From Terriglobales bacterium (GTDB taxonomy: Bacteria; Acidobacteriota; Terriglobia; Terriglobales; Acidobacteriaceae): a stretch of 64,000 bases of DNA. This document shows positions 1-7,402 of this stretch, piece after piece. Location of the stretch: NCBI GenBank assembly GCA_035573675.1, contig DATMAB010000025.1, positions 1 through 64,000 of the forward strand. Direction: 5' to 3'. The notes beneath the pieces were generated by a model that had not been told where the DNA came from, searched no databases, and was given only the letters and a program-made list of their open reading frames with translations. Position 1 is the first letter of the stretch; each line of letters opens with the position of its first letter. The translations under genes and the position numbers were made by a program.

Positions 1-12
1 CATCCTGCCGCC

Positions 13-75
13 ACTACTGGGTACTGAGTACTGGGTACTGGGTACTCACTGAGAACCGAGAACTGAGAACTGGAT
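13..75. repeat. Tandem word repeat upstream of the first gene
   Basis: The stretch is built from degenerate copies of two words, roughly GGTACTGAGTACT and GAGAACTGAGAACT. It runs to the base before the first start codon and leaves no clear Shine-Dalgarno site. Similar word arrays occur at 519-582, 2090-2185, 5121-5168, 5481-5510, 33995-34016, 35409-35475 and 36860-36881. Confidence 0.8.
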
Positions 76-495
76 ATGTTCGAATTTCCCCAATCCTTCG
101 ACACGGCCCGCAGCCAGGCCATGGCCCGCGTGGCGGAATCGATGCTGCGCGCCCTTGGCGGCAGCGCCATCACCGTGCGCCTGCCGCAGAACGTCGCGCA
201 GGAGAACGCCGACCTCGGCCTGGCCTCGCCCGTCACCGAAGACGTCGTGCTCACGCCCGCTGTAGTGCGTTCCGTGCCCGCCGCCCGTGGCGAGATCGGC
301 CTGCGGGTGGAGCTCGTGGTCTCCGCTGCTTCGGTCGCCGAACAGGCGGCCGCGCGCAACCTCGCGTCACCCGACGCCCTGCTCGAGAACGCCATCGGCA
401 TCGTGCACGACGACAAGCTGCTGCGCGTCCGCAGCGTCGACATCCACTCCTTTGCCGACGACCCGGCCTTCTACCGCATCACCGCAACGGAGTAA
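76..495 (+). CDS. Hypothetical protein of phage tail-like module
   Basis: This 139-residue protein is not one I recognise by sequence. It is soluble, with no signal peptide or membrane segment, and has an alternating hydrophobic pattern after residue 30 that suggests beta structure. It is the first of six same-strand genes whose later members look like tail tube, tail hub and holin-type proteins. A head-tail connector or tail-completion role is therefore possible by position only. The ATG follows a tandem word repeat with no obvious ribosome binding site. Its operon may begin to the left of the window. Confidence 0.55.
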   Translation: MFEFPQSFDTARSQAMARVAESMLRALGGSAITVRLPQNVAQENADLGLASPVTEDVVLTPAVVRSVPAARGEIGLRVELVVSAASVAEQAAARNLASPDALLENAIGIVHDDKLLRVRSVDIHSFADDPAFYRITATE

Positions 496-518
496 CCATC
501 GATTCAGGATGTGATGGC

Positions 519-582
519 TTCTAGCTAGAGGCTAGAAGCTACTAGCTAGTAGCCAACAGAGAAGAGCCAAAAGCCAAAAGCC
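519..582. repeat. Tandem word repeat (CTAGAAGCTA / GCCAAAAGCC type)
   Basis: Two word types follow each other: TAGCTAGAAGCTA-like units, then GCCAAAAGCCAAAAGCC-like units. The array fills the whole gap before the start codon at 583. The same two words occur in the same order upstream of glyA at 35409-35475. Confidence 0.8.
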
Positions 583-1083
583 ATGCAATTCGCCAAAGAC
601 ACCTTCTACGTCACCCTCCGCGACCGCCTGGCCGCGCTCAATCCGTCCCGCACCGTGTTTCTCGATGGCGTCAGTCGCCCCGCGGTGATCGTCGCCGAAA
701 ACGAGCCCGCCAACACCGCCGGCGCGTTGCTCGACGCCTTCTACCTGGTGTGGGGCGCAGTGCGGGTAGTGGAAAGTGCGGCGCGTGCTCTTCGCCCCCT
801 TCTGGCGCTCGACTGCGCCATCGTCTACCGCACCCGCGGCACTGAGGAGATGAGCGGCGTGGATCGCGGCCGCACCCTGGCGGCGCTCGACACCGAGCTC
901 CTGCGCATCTTCTCGCCTCACTCCGTGCCCAAACGCGATTACACGCAGGCGACCCCGGCCGAACTCGGCACCAGCGTCTTCTGGCTTCCGCCCCAACTGG
1001 CCGAGCCGGTCAACGTCGGCGGCGAACTGCGCCGCACCGCCCGCACCACCGTCTATTTCTTCCCTGAGGCTGACCTCGCATGA
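583..1083 (+). CDS. Hypothetical protein of phage tail-like module
   Basis: This 166-residue protein is soluble and unrecognised. It begins MQFAKDTFYVTLRDRL and contains mixed alpha/beta segments, with no membrane segment. Its stop overlaps the next start by 4 bases (ATGA at 1080-1083), so the two are translationally coupled. In siphovirus-type clusters a protein of this size just before the tail tube is often a tail terminator or completion protein. Here that is inference from order and size only. Confidence 0.55.
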   Translation: MQFAKDTFYVTLRDRLAALNPSRTVFLDGVSRPAVIVAENEPANTAGALLDAFYLVWGAVRVVESAARALRPLLALDCAIVYRTRGTEEMSGVDRGRTLAALDTELLRIFSPHSVPKRDYTQATPAELGTSVFWLPPQLAEPVNVGGELRRTARTTVYFFPEADLA

Positions 1084-2057
1084 GCACCACGCCCCTGCGT
1101 CCGCCGCTTTCGCCCATCGCGCGACGCGTCCGCGCCTACTTTGCTCCCGTTGACCGCAACAGCTCCATCCCGGCCATCTTCGATCCCGCCCTCGACGCCG
1201 GCTTCCCGCTCGACGCCCCGCCCGCCCCCTGGCTCGACGTCGGTTGGATCGAGAACTTCCGCCGCTCACCCGGTACCGAAGTTCTGCCCGTGCGTGCCGG
1301 TGCAAAGGGAACCACCGCGTCTCAGTTCCGCGCCCGGCTCGAAGCCCGCGTCGAGTTCGACTTCCTCGACTGGGGCAAGCTGCAGATGGCGCTGGCCGGC
1401 GGCTCTGAGCACTTCAACGTGCTCGACCCCGATCCCAACGCGCCACGCACGCCCTCCGGCGCCAAGGGAATTCCCGCCGTCGCTCTCCAGCCCGGCTCCA
1501 CCGCCACGGAGATCATCGTCGGATCCGGTGCGGTCGCCGCTTTCGCTCCCGGCGACGTCATTGTCGTCGACCTCGACTACGTCAACCAGACCGGATACGT
1601 CGGTGCCGCCATCGCCGGTGCGTTCGTGCGCAATCCCGCCGACGTCTCCGGCGACGTCGATTTCATCCGCCGTGCTTCCTTCAACCTGGGCAAGGTCGCT
1701 TCCACCACCGCGACTTCGCTCCTCCTGGTTCAGCCGCTTCTGGGCGGCACGCCTCCGGTCAATGCCAAAGTGCAGAAGGTCATCGCTTTCGTGGATCGTG
1801 AGGCCGGTAGCTTCTTCCAGGAGTGGTCGGCGCTGTTCATTCTGCCCGCCGAGTCGGGAGGCCGCGTCTGCTTCCACTATCCGTTCCTCCAGCCCGCGGC
1901 GTCCGCGCGCGAGACTTCTTTCACCGTCGCCGGGCCGCTGGAGTCGTTTGCGCTGCACGCCGCCTTCACCGCCCGTCCTCTCGGCGACCCGATCGATGCC
2001 GAGCGCGTGCTCTGTTACCGAACCTTCTACCCACCGCCCGCTGCCCCTTTGTATTAG
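1080..2057 (+). CDS. Putative phage tail tube / major tail-like protein
   Basis: This 325-residue protein has an acidic, beta-rich composition with many Gly, Thr and Val residues and no signal peptide or membrane segment. It lies between two small completion-type proteins and a large tail-hub-like protein, the usual slot for a tail tube subunit. No tape measure gene lies between it and the hub gene, which is unusual for a complete tail cassette. The start overlaps the upstream stop. The tail assignment rests on context and general composition; I see no diagnostic motif. Confidence 0.45.
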   Translation: MSTTPLRPPLSPIARRVRAYFAPVDRNSSIPAIFDPALDAGFPLDAPPAPWLDVGWIENFRRSPGTEVLPVRAGAKGTTASQFRARLEARVEFDFLDWGKLQMALAGGSEHFNVLDPDPNAPRTPSGAKGIPAVALQPGSTATEIIVGSGAVAAFAPGDVIVVDLDYVNQTGYVGAAIAGAFVRNPADVSGDVDFIRRASFNLGKVASTTATSLLLVQPLLGGTPPVNAKVQKVIAFVDREAGSFFQEWSALFILPAESGGRVCFHYPFLQPAASARETSFTVAGPLESFALHAAFTARPLGDPIDAERVLCYRTFYPPPAAPLY

Positions 2058-2089
2058 CAGCCGACTCACTGGACACTCCCCGTCGTTCG

Positions 2090-2185
2090 GAAAACGAAAA
2101 GCGGAAAGCGGAGAGCAGAAATCGATTGGCATCGGCCAAGAGCCAATAGCCAAAAGCCAGCAGCCAGCAGCTAGGAGCCAGGAGC
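2090..2185. repeat. Tandem word repeat before tail-hub gene
   Basis: Words of the type AAAGCGGAAAGCGGAGAGC and GCCAATAGCCAAAAGCC end in CTAGGAGCCAGGAGC directly before the TTG start at 2186. The last words contain AGGAG, so the array itself appears to supply the Shine-Dalgarno sequence. Confidence 0.75.
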
Positions 2186-4522
2186 TTGTTTCTCACCATC
2201 GACAACCTCGACGGCGCCGGCCCTCGTGAATACACCGCGTCTCTCGACGCCACGGTTGCGCCCACGATCGAGCGCCGCCTCAACCGCCCGTCCGCGCTGC
2301 GACTCACCCTGGTTGCCGAGACGCCGGTCTTCATCGTTCCGTTGAGCGGGAGCCGCATCATCCTGGGCCGCGCCGACGGCACCAAGCTTTTCACCGGCTA
2401 TCTCACCCAGGAGCCCGCGCACGAGTATCTCGGCTGGGGTGAGCGCGGGCCCGTCTATCGCTACGTCATCGTGGCTCAGGGCGACGAGTTCATTCTCGAC
2501 CGCAAGCGCCTGCCCTCGCGCGCGCCCTTCATCGACCGCACCGCAGGCGCCGTTCTCACGCAACTGGCTGAGGACGCGCTCCCCGGCGCCTTCGATACCA
2601 GCGCCGTGCAGGATGTCGTGACCCTGCACTCCTTCTCTGCCAGCCCCAGCCGGCCCTGGTCGGCACACGCCGCCGAACTCGCTCGGCTCGCCCGCGCCGT
2701 ATGGCGCGCCCATGACGGTGCGCTCACGTTCCAGCCTGTCGGCGCAGTGACGCATGCCATTGACGAATCGAGCAGCAGCTTCACGCCGGAAGGCCTTCGC
2801 CTGTCTGCCGCCGCCCCCATCCTGAACGACGTCACGGTCGTCGGCCGCGTCGAGCCGCGCCCCCTGGTCAAGGACTACTTCCTGGGCGACGGGCTCACGC
2901 TCCGCTTCCAGCTCTCGCACACGCCCTTCACGCGCCGCAACGCGGTCATCCTCGAGGAGGAGTACAAGAGCGGCGCGCTCGACCCGCTGCTGTGGAACGT
3001 CACCGATCCCGCTTCCGCCTTCAGCATCTCCGCCGGCAAGCTCAACGTCGAAGGAGGCGCCGGCGCCGATGGCGCAACTCGCCTCGAATTCGTCGAACCG
3101 ATTGAGCTTGGCGGTGCGCTGCTGCTCCAGCACGGTGAAGCCACCTTCACCGCGCCCACCGACGCCGTCCTGGGCGGGCTCTACTCCGCATCGGTATCCA
3201 TCGCCACCTGCTTCGCCGGTTTCCGCGTGACGCCTTCCGCCGGCCAGTCACAGATTCAGGCGCTCGTCAACGGCGTAGCCACCGGCCCGGCCATCACGAC
3301 TGCCGCCGGTCACGGCTACTCGCTCACCACCCGGCTCTACGCCACGCAACCGTTCCGCACCCAGTCGTTGTTTCATTCTTCGACCCATCCGGCAGGCAGC
3401 GGACGCGGCGGCGCCTCGCTCGCCGCCGGCGTACGCGTCGTCCTCGAAGTGCACGACGTCGATCCCGCCAGCCCCGGTTCGCTGGCAGCCCCATCCACCG
3501 TGCTCTATGATGCCGTGATCGGCGCCGCTCCGGCGTATGTGACCTACGCGCCGGTGAACGCGCTCAGCGCCCACTGCAAGCTGTCGTTCACGCGCGTCGC
3601 GCGCGCCGTCGGCACGGAGATCCGCAGTGTGATCCCTGCGCAATCGTTCCGCACACGTCTGGTGGGCCCGGTGGCCGAAGGTGCGGAATGCATCGTGCTC
3701 GAATCCAACGAGCTCCTGTTCCACTCCCAGTACGTTCCCGTCGCCAACGAGGAGATCGTGGTGCGCTACCGGGGCCGTGGGCGCGCCCAGGCGCGGGTCA
3801 CCGATCCTGCTAGCATCGCCGCGCTGGCCCGGGGCACGGATGACGGCGTGCGCGCCGCCGCTGTGCGCGTGCTCGATCCGCCGCCCCGCACCGCCGCCGA
3901 CTGCGAAAACGCTGCCCTTGCCGTGCTCGACGATTCCACGCAACCCGCCCGGGCCGGCGAGTACGAAGTGTGGAGCGACATTCTCCCCGGCCTTACCGCG
4001 ACCGACGTTTTTCCGGGTGACGCTGTCACCGTCAACGTCCCCGCGCAGTCCGCGAACTTCAGCGCCATCGTGCGGGAAGTCGATGTCGAGGCCGTCGATC
4101 TTGTCAACGAACGCTGCCGTTATCGCATCGCCTTCGCCAACGATGCCGCCGCGCCCCTTGGCCTCACGCTGGCTGACTCCCCGCTGCGCGACCTGCCGGA
4201 AGACGCGCTCACCATCTCCAACGCCGGCACTACGTTCATCGCTGACCTTCCCGACGCTGAAATCACTGCCATTACCTCCACCACCGTCACCATCGACGCC
4301 GGCGTCGCTCCGCCGCCCGGCGGCGGATTCGAAGTCCGACGCAGCGACTTCGGCTGGGGCCCGGAGAACGATCGCAACCTCGTCGGCCGCTTCACCACGC
4401 AGTCGTTCACCGTCACTCGGGTCACGCGCGTAGTGGACTTTTTCGTCCGCCAGTTCGACAACTCTTCGCCGCCCCGCTACTCCCGCTACTCCACCGCCCT
4501 GCACGTGGATTACCCGCTGTAG
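2186..4522 (+). CDS. Putative phage tail hub / baseplate-like protein
   Basis: This 778-residue protein starts at a TTG about 8 bases after an AGGAG supplied by the preceding repeat. Residues 1-240 have the look of a tail hub or baseplate protein: a beta-rich start (FLTIDNLDG), ordered turns and a domain that would carry other tail subunits. The middle (about 260-480) is beta-rich and resembles a lectin-like or LamG-type sandwich. The C-terminal third returns to hub-like beta strands, with phrases such as VFPGDAVTVN and IVREVDVEAVDL typical of long tail proteins. I read it as a host-facing tail protein. Family membership should be tested with a profile search or structure model. Confidence 0.5.
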   Translation: MFLTIDNLDGAGPREYTASLDATVAPTIERRLNRPSALRLTLVAETPVFIVPLSGSRIILGRADGTKLFTGYLTQEPAHEYLGWGERGPVYRYVIVAQGDEFILDRKRLPSRAPFIDRTAGAVLTQLAEDALPGAFDTSAVQDVVTLHSFSASPSRPWSAHAAELARLARAVWRAHDGALTFQPVGAVTHAIDESSSSFTPEGLRLSAAAPILNDVTVVGRVEPRPLVKDYFLGDGLTLRFQLSHTPFTRRNAVILEEEYKSGALDPLLWNVTDPASAFSISAGKLNVEGGAGADGATRLEFVEPIELGGALLLQHGEATFTAPTDAVLGGLYSASVSIATCFAGFRVTPSAGQSQIQALVNGVATGPAITTAAGHGYSLTTRLYATQPFRTQSLFHSSTHPAGSGRGGASLAAGVRVVLEVHDVDPASPGSLAAPSTVLYDAVIGAAPAYVTYAPVNALSAHCKLSFTRVARAVGTEIRSVIPAQSFRTRLVGPVAEGAECIVLESNELLFHSQYVPVANEEIVVRYRGRGRAQARVTDPASIAALARGTDDGVRAAAVRVLDPPPRTAADCENAALAVLDDSTQPARAGEYEVWSDILPGLTATDVFPGDAVTVNVPAQSANFSAIVREVDVEAVDLVNERCRYRIAFANDAAAPLGLTLADSPLRDLPEDALTISNAGTTFIADLPDAEITAITSTTVTIDAGVAPPPGGGFEVRRSDFGWGPENDRNLVGRFTTQSFTVTRVTRVVDFFVRQFDNSSPPRYSRYSTALHVDYPL

Positions 4523-4875
4523 GACGGCCGCCAGCAATCGGCCATCAGCACTAGAAGCTCTCACAAATGCCGGGTTCGGTTGGGTTCGTTTCAGGGCACG
4601 ACTTCAGCCGTGCCAAAAAGTCGCGGAAATCATGGGCTTTAGCCCCTGACGCCAAAGCCCGAAGGCCCTCTGCATTTATGAAGTGGCTACCAGGCATCTT
4701 GGGCATTGCCCTGGAAACTCGACGCTCAGTACTCGACCTCGATGTTCGGATAACACCGGAACGCTCGGGTCTCTGCGTCTCAGTCCGCCGAAGGCGGACG
4801 GCAAGTCGATAGCCCAGGGCGTAAGCCCTGGGTCAGCGGGCACAAATGAAGAATGAGCCCTGTAGGGGCGACACC
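4523..4875. other. Intergenic region with degenerate repeat sequence
   Basis: I see no convincing gene in these 353 bases. An 81-codon open frame at 4567-4812 has no Shine-Dalgarno and runs through repeat-like text such as GGGCTTTAGCCCC. A perfect 20-base palindrome lies at 4813-4832. The final bases carry AGGGG (4865-4869), which serves the next gene. Confidence 0.6.
4813..4832. repeat. Intergenic palindrome, arms CCCAGGGC / GCCCTGGG
   Basis: Perfect 8-base arms are separated by GTAA. The same GGGC-TA-GCCC theme recurs at 4636-4649, 13561-13578, 13624-13638 and 23585-23595, which points to a dispersed small repeat family rather than one operator. Confidence 0.75.
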
Positions 4876-5097
4876 ATGACTGAATTTGAAAGACAAGTCC
4901 TCGCCGACCTCGCCGTCCTCAAGGAGCAGATGCGTTCCCTGGTCGGCAACGGACAGCCCGGACGCCTGCGCTGCCTCGAAGAGCGCGTCGAGCGTCACGA
5001 AGCCCTTGCCCAACGCGCCGGCGGTGTCGGCGCACTTCTCGCGACTCTGCTCACCCTCTTCCACGCCGGCATCGACTACCTGCGCCTCAAACACTAG
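4876..5097 (+). CDS. Small holin-like membrane protein
   Basis: The 73-residue protein begins MTEFERQVLADLAVLKEQM, a charged helical stretch likely to form a coiled coil. It ends with one hydrophobic segment (about residues 47-66, GGVGALLATLLTLFHAGI) and a short charged tail. This layout matches small phage holin or XhlA-like proteins. I chose the ATG at 4876, preceded by AGGGG, over an in-frame ATG at 4846 that has no ribosome binding site. Its position after the tail-hub gene supports a lysis-module role, but no endolysin is visible. Confidence 0.6.
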   Translation: MTEFERQVLADLAVLKEQMRSLVGNGQPGRLRCLEERVERHEALAQRAGGVGALLATLLTLFHAGIDYLRLKH

Positions 5098-5120
5098 CGA
5101 CGCCACGCGCCGTCCTTCCA

Positions 5121-5168
5121 ACTGAGTACTGGCCACTGGCCACTGAACACCGACCACTGACAACTGGA
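5121..5168. repeat. Tandem word repeat (CTGGCCACTGGCCACTG type)
   Basis: Degenerate copies of GAGTACTGGCCACTGG and CGACCACTGACAACTGG fill the gap between the two small genes and end in a GGAGG ribosome binding site at 5167-5171. Confidence 0.75.
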
Positions 5169-5177
5169 GGTCTTTCC

Positions 5178-5438
5178 ATGATCTTCCTCGCCAAGCTTCT
5201 GCGCGGCATCTCTTTCATTCCCATGATTGTCCAGGGGATCGAAGCAGTCCTGGGCGGCCGCCCCGGCGCCGAAAAGAAAGAATCCGCGCTCGATTTCATT
5301 GCTGCCGCAATCTCGATGGCCGAATACGTCAGCTCGCGGGAGATTGCCGACCAGGAGAAGTTCCGCGACGGCCTCAGCAAGATCGTCGACGGCGTCGTGC
5401 AATGCCTGAACGCTTCCGCCTGGGCCAAGAGCCGCTAA
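5178..5438 (+). CDS. Small hypothetical protein of phage-like module
   Basis: The 86-residue protein has a hydrophobic, probably amphipathic N-terminus (MIFLAKLLRGISFIPMIVQG), then a helical charged domain. A good GGAGG lies 8 bases before the ATG. It is the last gene of the module and is followed at once by a hairpin terminator. I recognise the general type, small proteins encoded next to holins in prophages, but cannot assign a function. Confidence 0.5.
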   Translation: MIFLAKLLRGISFIPMIVQGIEAVLGGRPGAEKKESALDFIAAAISMAEYVSSREIADQEKFRDGLSKIVDGVVQCLNASAWAKSR

Positions 5439-5446
5439 GACACGAA

Positions 5447-5468
5447 CGGCAGGCCTTTCGGCCTGCCG
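5447..5468 (+). terminator. Hairpin terminator after the tail-like module
   Basis: Arms CGGCAGGCC and GGCCTGCCG (9 perfect pairs) close on a TTTC loop, followed by a mixed pyrimidine run. It lies 9 bases after the last module gene and may also act on the minus-strand E2 gene, which ends at 5515. Confidence 0.7.
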
Positions 5469-5480
5469 CTTCACGCTCTT

Positions 5481-5510
5481 CTGACAACTGGCAACCGGCA
5501 ACCGACAACT
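5481..5510. repeat. Tandem word repeat (CAACTGGCAACCGGCAACCG type)
   Basis: Three to four degenerate copies of a CAACCGG word lie between the terminator and the convergent E2 stop codon. Confidence 0.7.
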
Positions 5511-5514
5511 TCCG

Positions 5515-6894
5515 TCAGTAGATGTCCTCGTTCCACTCCTCGAGGTACTTCTTCACCTGGGCCATGAACTTGTCGGCCACGGCGCCGTCGATCACCCGAT
5601 GGTCATAGCCCAGCACCAGGTGGACGATCGAACGGATGGCGATGGAGTCGTTCCCACTCTCGTCGGTCACCACCACCGGCGCCTTGAAGATGCCGCCCAC
5701 GCCCATGATGGCCACGTTCGGCTGGTTGATGATGGGCAGCCCAAACAGCGCCCCGAACTGTCCCGGGTTGGTGATGGTAAAGGTCGCTCCCTGCACGTCC
5801 TCCGGCGTCAGCTTCTTCGATCGCGCGCGCTCGCCCAGGTCGGTGATGGCCCGCTGCAGCCCCAGGAAGTTGCGCTCCTCGGCGTTCTTCACCACCGGCA
5901 CGATCAGCCCCCAGTCCAGCGCCACCGCAATCCCCACGTTGATGTTGCGATGGTAGTGGATGTTCTCGCCCTCCACCGACGAGTTGATGATCGGCCAGTC
6001 GCGGATGGCGCTGATCGCCGCCCGCACGAAGAACGGCATGAACGTCAGCCGGCTTCCGGTGCGCTGCTCGAAGTTCTTCTTCTCTCGCTCGCGCAGTTTC
6101 ACGATGCGGGTCAGGTCGACCTCGTAGACGCAGTGCACGTGCGCGCTGGTGCGCCGCGACTGGATCATGTGCTCGGCGATCTTCTTGCGCATCGCCGTCA
6201 TGGGCACGATTTCGCCCGGCACCACCGCCGGCGCGCGCATGGGCGCGGGCGCCGCCGGGGCTGCCGCAGGAGCTGCTGCGGCTTGAGCTACCGCCGCACG
6301 CGCCGGGGCCGCTGCTGCCCCGCCGCGCCCGATGAACGCCTGGATGTCTTCCTTGGTGATGCGTCCCTCGAGTCCCGTACCCGGCACCTGGCGCAGGTCG
6401 ATGCCGTGCTCCTTGGCCATCTTGCGCACCAGCGGCGACGACCGTATGCGCTCTCCCTCTTCGTGCGCCACCGCCGCCGGCATCTCCACCACCGGCGCGC
6501 GCGCCGGCTCGGCCTTCGGAGGCGCGACCTTGGGGGCGACTTCTGCCGCCTTCGCCGCCTCGGCCGGTTCGGCTTTCGCCGCCTCCGCTTTCGCTGGCAC
6601 TGCCTCCGCTTTTGCCGGCGCGGCCTTGGCGGGCGCCGGCACAGCGGCTCCCGCGCCGTCCGCGTCAATCACGGCCACCACCGTGTTCACCTGCACCGTG
6701 GTGCCTTCCTGCACCTTGATCTCCTTGAGCACGCCGCTCGCCGGCGCCGGGATCTCGGCGTCCACCTTGTCGGTCGAGATCTCGAACAGCGGCTCGTCGC
6801 GCTGCACCTTCTCGCCCGGCTTCTTCAGCCACTTGGTCAGCGTGCCTTCGAATATCGATTCCCCCATCTGGGGCATGATCACATCGGTCGGCAT
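5515..6894 (-). CDS. Dihydrolipoamide acyltransferase (E2) of a 2-oxoacid dehydrogenase complex
   Basis: E2 forms the core of the complex and transfers the acyl group from lipoyl-lysine to CoA. The 459-residue protein has an N-terminal lipoyl domain with the modified Lys43 in EISTDKVDAEIP. A long Ala/Pro/Lys linker follows, then a peripheral subunit-binding domain near 150-192 (SSPLVRKMAKEHGIDL, GRITKEDI). A second linker leads to the catalytic domain, which ends with the DHRVIDG motif carrying the catalytic His. It is the last gene of a minus-strand operon encoding heteromeric E1, LipB and E3. That makes it the E2 of a pyruvate or branched-chain type complex; the substrate cannot be fixed from sequence. 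AAGGAG precedes the ATG. Confidence 0.93.
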   Translation of the reverse strand: MPTDVIMPQMGESIFEGTLTKWLKKPGEKVQRDEPLFEISTDKVDAEIPAPASGVLKEIKVQEGTTVQVNTVVAVIDADGAGAAVPAPAKAAPAKAEAVPAKAEAAKAEPAEAAKAAEVAPKVAPPKAEPARAPVVEMPAAVAHEEGERIRSSPLVRKMAKEHGIDLRQVPGTGLEGRITKEDIQAFIGRGGAAAAPARAAVAQAAAAPAAAPAAPAPMRAPAVVPGEIVPMTAMRKKIAEHMIQSRRTSAHVHCVYEVDLTRIVKLREREKKNFEQRTGSRLTFMPFFVRAAISAIRDWPIINSSVEGENIHYHRNINVGIAVALDWGLIVPVVKNAEERNFLGLQRAITDLGERARSKKLTPEDVQGATFTITNPGQFGALFGLPIINQPNVAIMGVGGIFKAPVVVTDESGNDSIAIRSIVHLVLGYDHRVIDGAVADKFMAQVKKYLEEWNEDIY

Positions 6895-6941
6895 GATCTC
6901 CTTCCAGAGGCTCCTTGGATCAGTTCGGCCCGAACCTTAAG

Positions 6942-6971
6942 ATTATAGGAGTGGCTCACCCTCCAACTGAA
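6942..6971 (-). promoter_or_regulatory. Putative promoter of the E2 gene
   Basis: On the minus strand a perfect TATAAT occupies 6947-6942, with a weak TTCAGT-like -35 about 18 bases upstream. Transcription would start near 6935, leaving a 40-base leader with AAGGAG before the ATG at 6894. E2 may therefore be transcribed separately from the upstream operon genes. Confidence 0.55.
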
Positions 6972-7020
6972 AGTGAGTTTTCAACCTCCTTGTCTTCAAT
7001 AGCTTGCAGCTACCTAAAAC

Positions 7021-7190
7021 TTGACAGCGAATGCACAGGTGGCTATCCTTGTATTGGAATTATCCCCCCTGCTTCTTCGGGAGCAGGGCGCGAGGCCGGG
7101 CCCCATTGGGTTCCGGCCTCTGCTTCTTATGCGGTTCCGCACGATTGTTTATGTCGACGGCTCTCGACAGGGAGCAGGCCTTGCGAGGCG
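7021..7190 (+). ncRNA. Candidate structured RNA downstream of a sigma70-like promoter
   Basis: TTGACA at 7021-7026 and TATCCT at 7044-7049 are 17 bases apart on the plus strand. Five hairpins then follow in 125 bases. They are 7067-7088 (9 pairs, UUCG tetraloop), 7092-7120 (GAGGCCGG/CCGGCCTC), 7130-7141, 7152-7169 (TGTCGA/TCGACA) and 7178-7189. No protein-coding frame is convincing. The gap lies between the 49-residue gene and E2 on the opposite strand. It could be an independent sRNA (a 6S-like RNA was considered) or a processed intercistronic leader read from the minus strand. The family is unknown to me. Confidence 0.4.
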
Positions 7191-7218
7191 GCAATAGGAG
7201 GGCGCCCAAGCGCGTGGC

Positions 7219-7368
7219 CTACGCAATCCCCCGCCCGCGCCGCTTGAAGAACTGCACCTGCCGTTCCCGCTTCAGCGCCTCCTCGCGCGTCTTGTACGGC
7301 CCGCCCAATCTCCGCCGCGGCTTCGACAAAGAGTAGAGTACGTATCCCTTGGGCGTCTTCTTGATCAT
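7219..7368 (-). CDS. Small conserved-type basic protein, 49 residues
   Basis: Read on the minus strand, an ATG at 7368 opens a 49-codon frame: MIKKTPKGYVLYSLSK, then LGGPYKTREEALKRERQVQFFK and a short basic tail. The phrase GGPYKTREEA followed by RQVQFFK resembles small bacterial and phage proteins carrying GGPYKSREEAEKRLRQVEYFK-like sequences, whose role is unknown. It lies 34 bases after the E1-beta stop on the same strand, so it probably belongs to the dehydrogenase operon. It is too short for most gene callers. I judge it real from the family resemblance. Confidence 0.6.
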   Translation of the reverse strand: MIKKTPKGYVLYSLSKPRRRLGGPYKTREEALKRERQVQFFKRRGRGIA

Positions 7369-7402
7369 AGTCCTCAGCGTGCTCGGCAATCTCGGCGGTG
7401 AA

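Noticed and set aside
4567-4812. Open frame of 81 codons in the gap before the holin-like gene
   Set aside because: No Shine-Dalgarno, low-complexity composition and overlap with palindromic repeats; the DNA is intergenic repeat text.
7021-7190. Identification of the structured region as 6S RNA
   Set aside because: No closing stem or central bubble of the 6S type could be drawn; kept only as an unassigned candidate.
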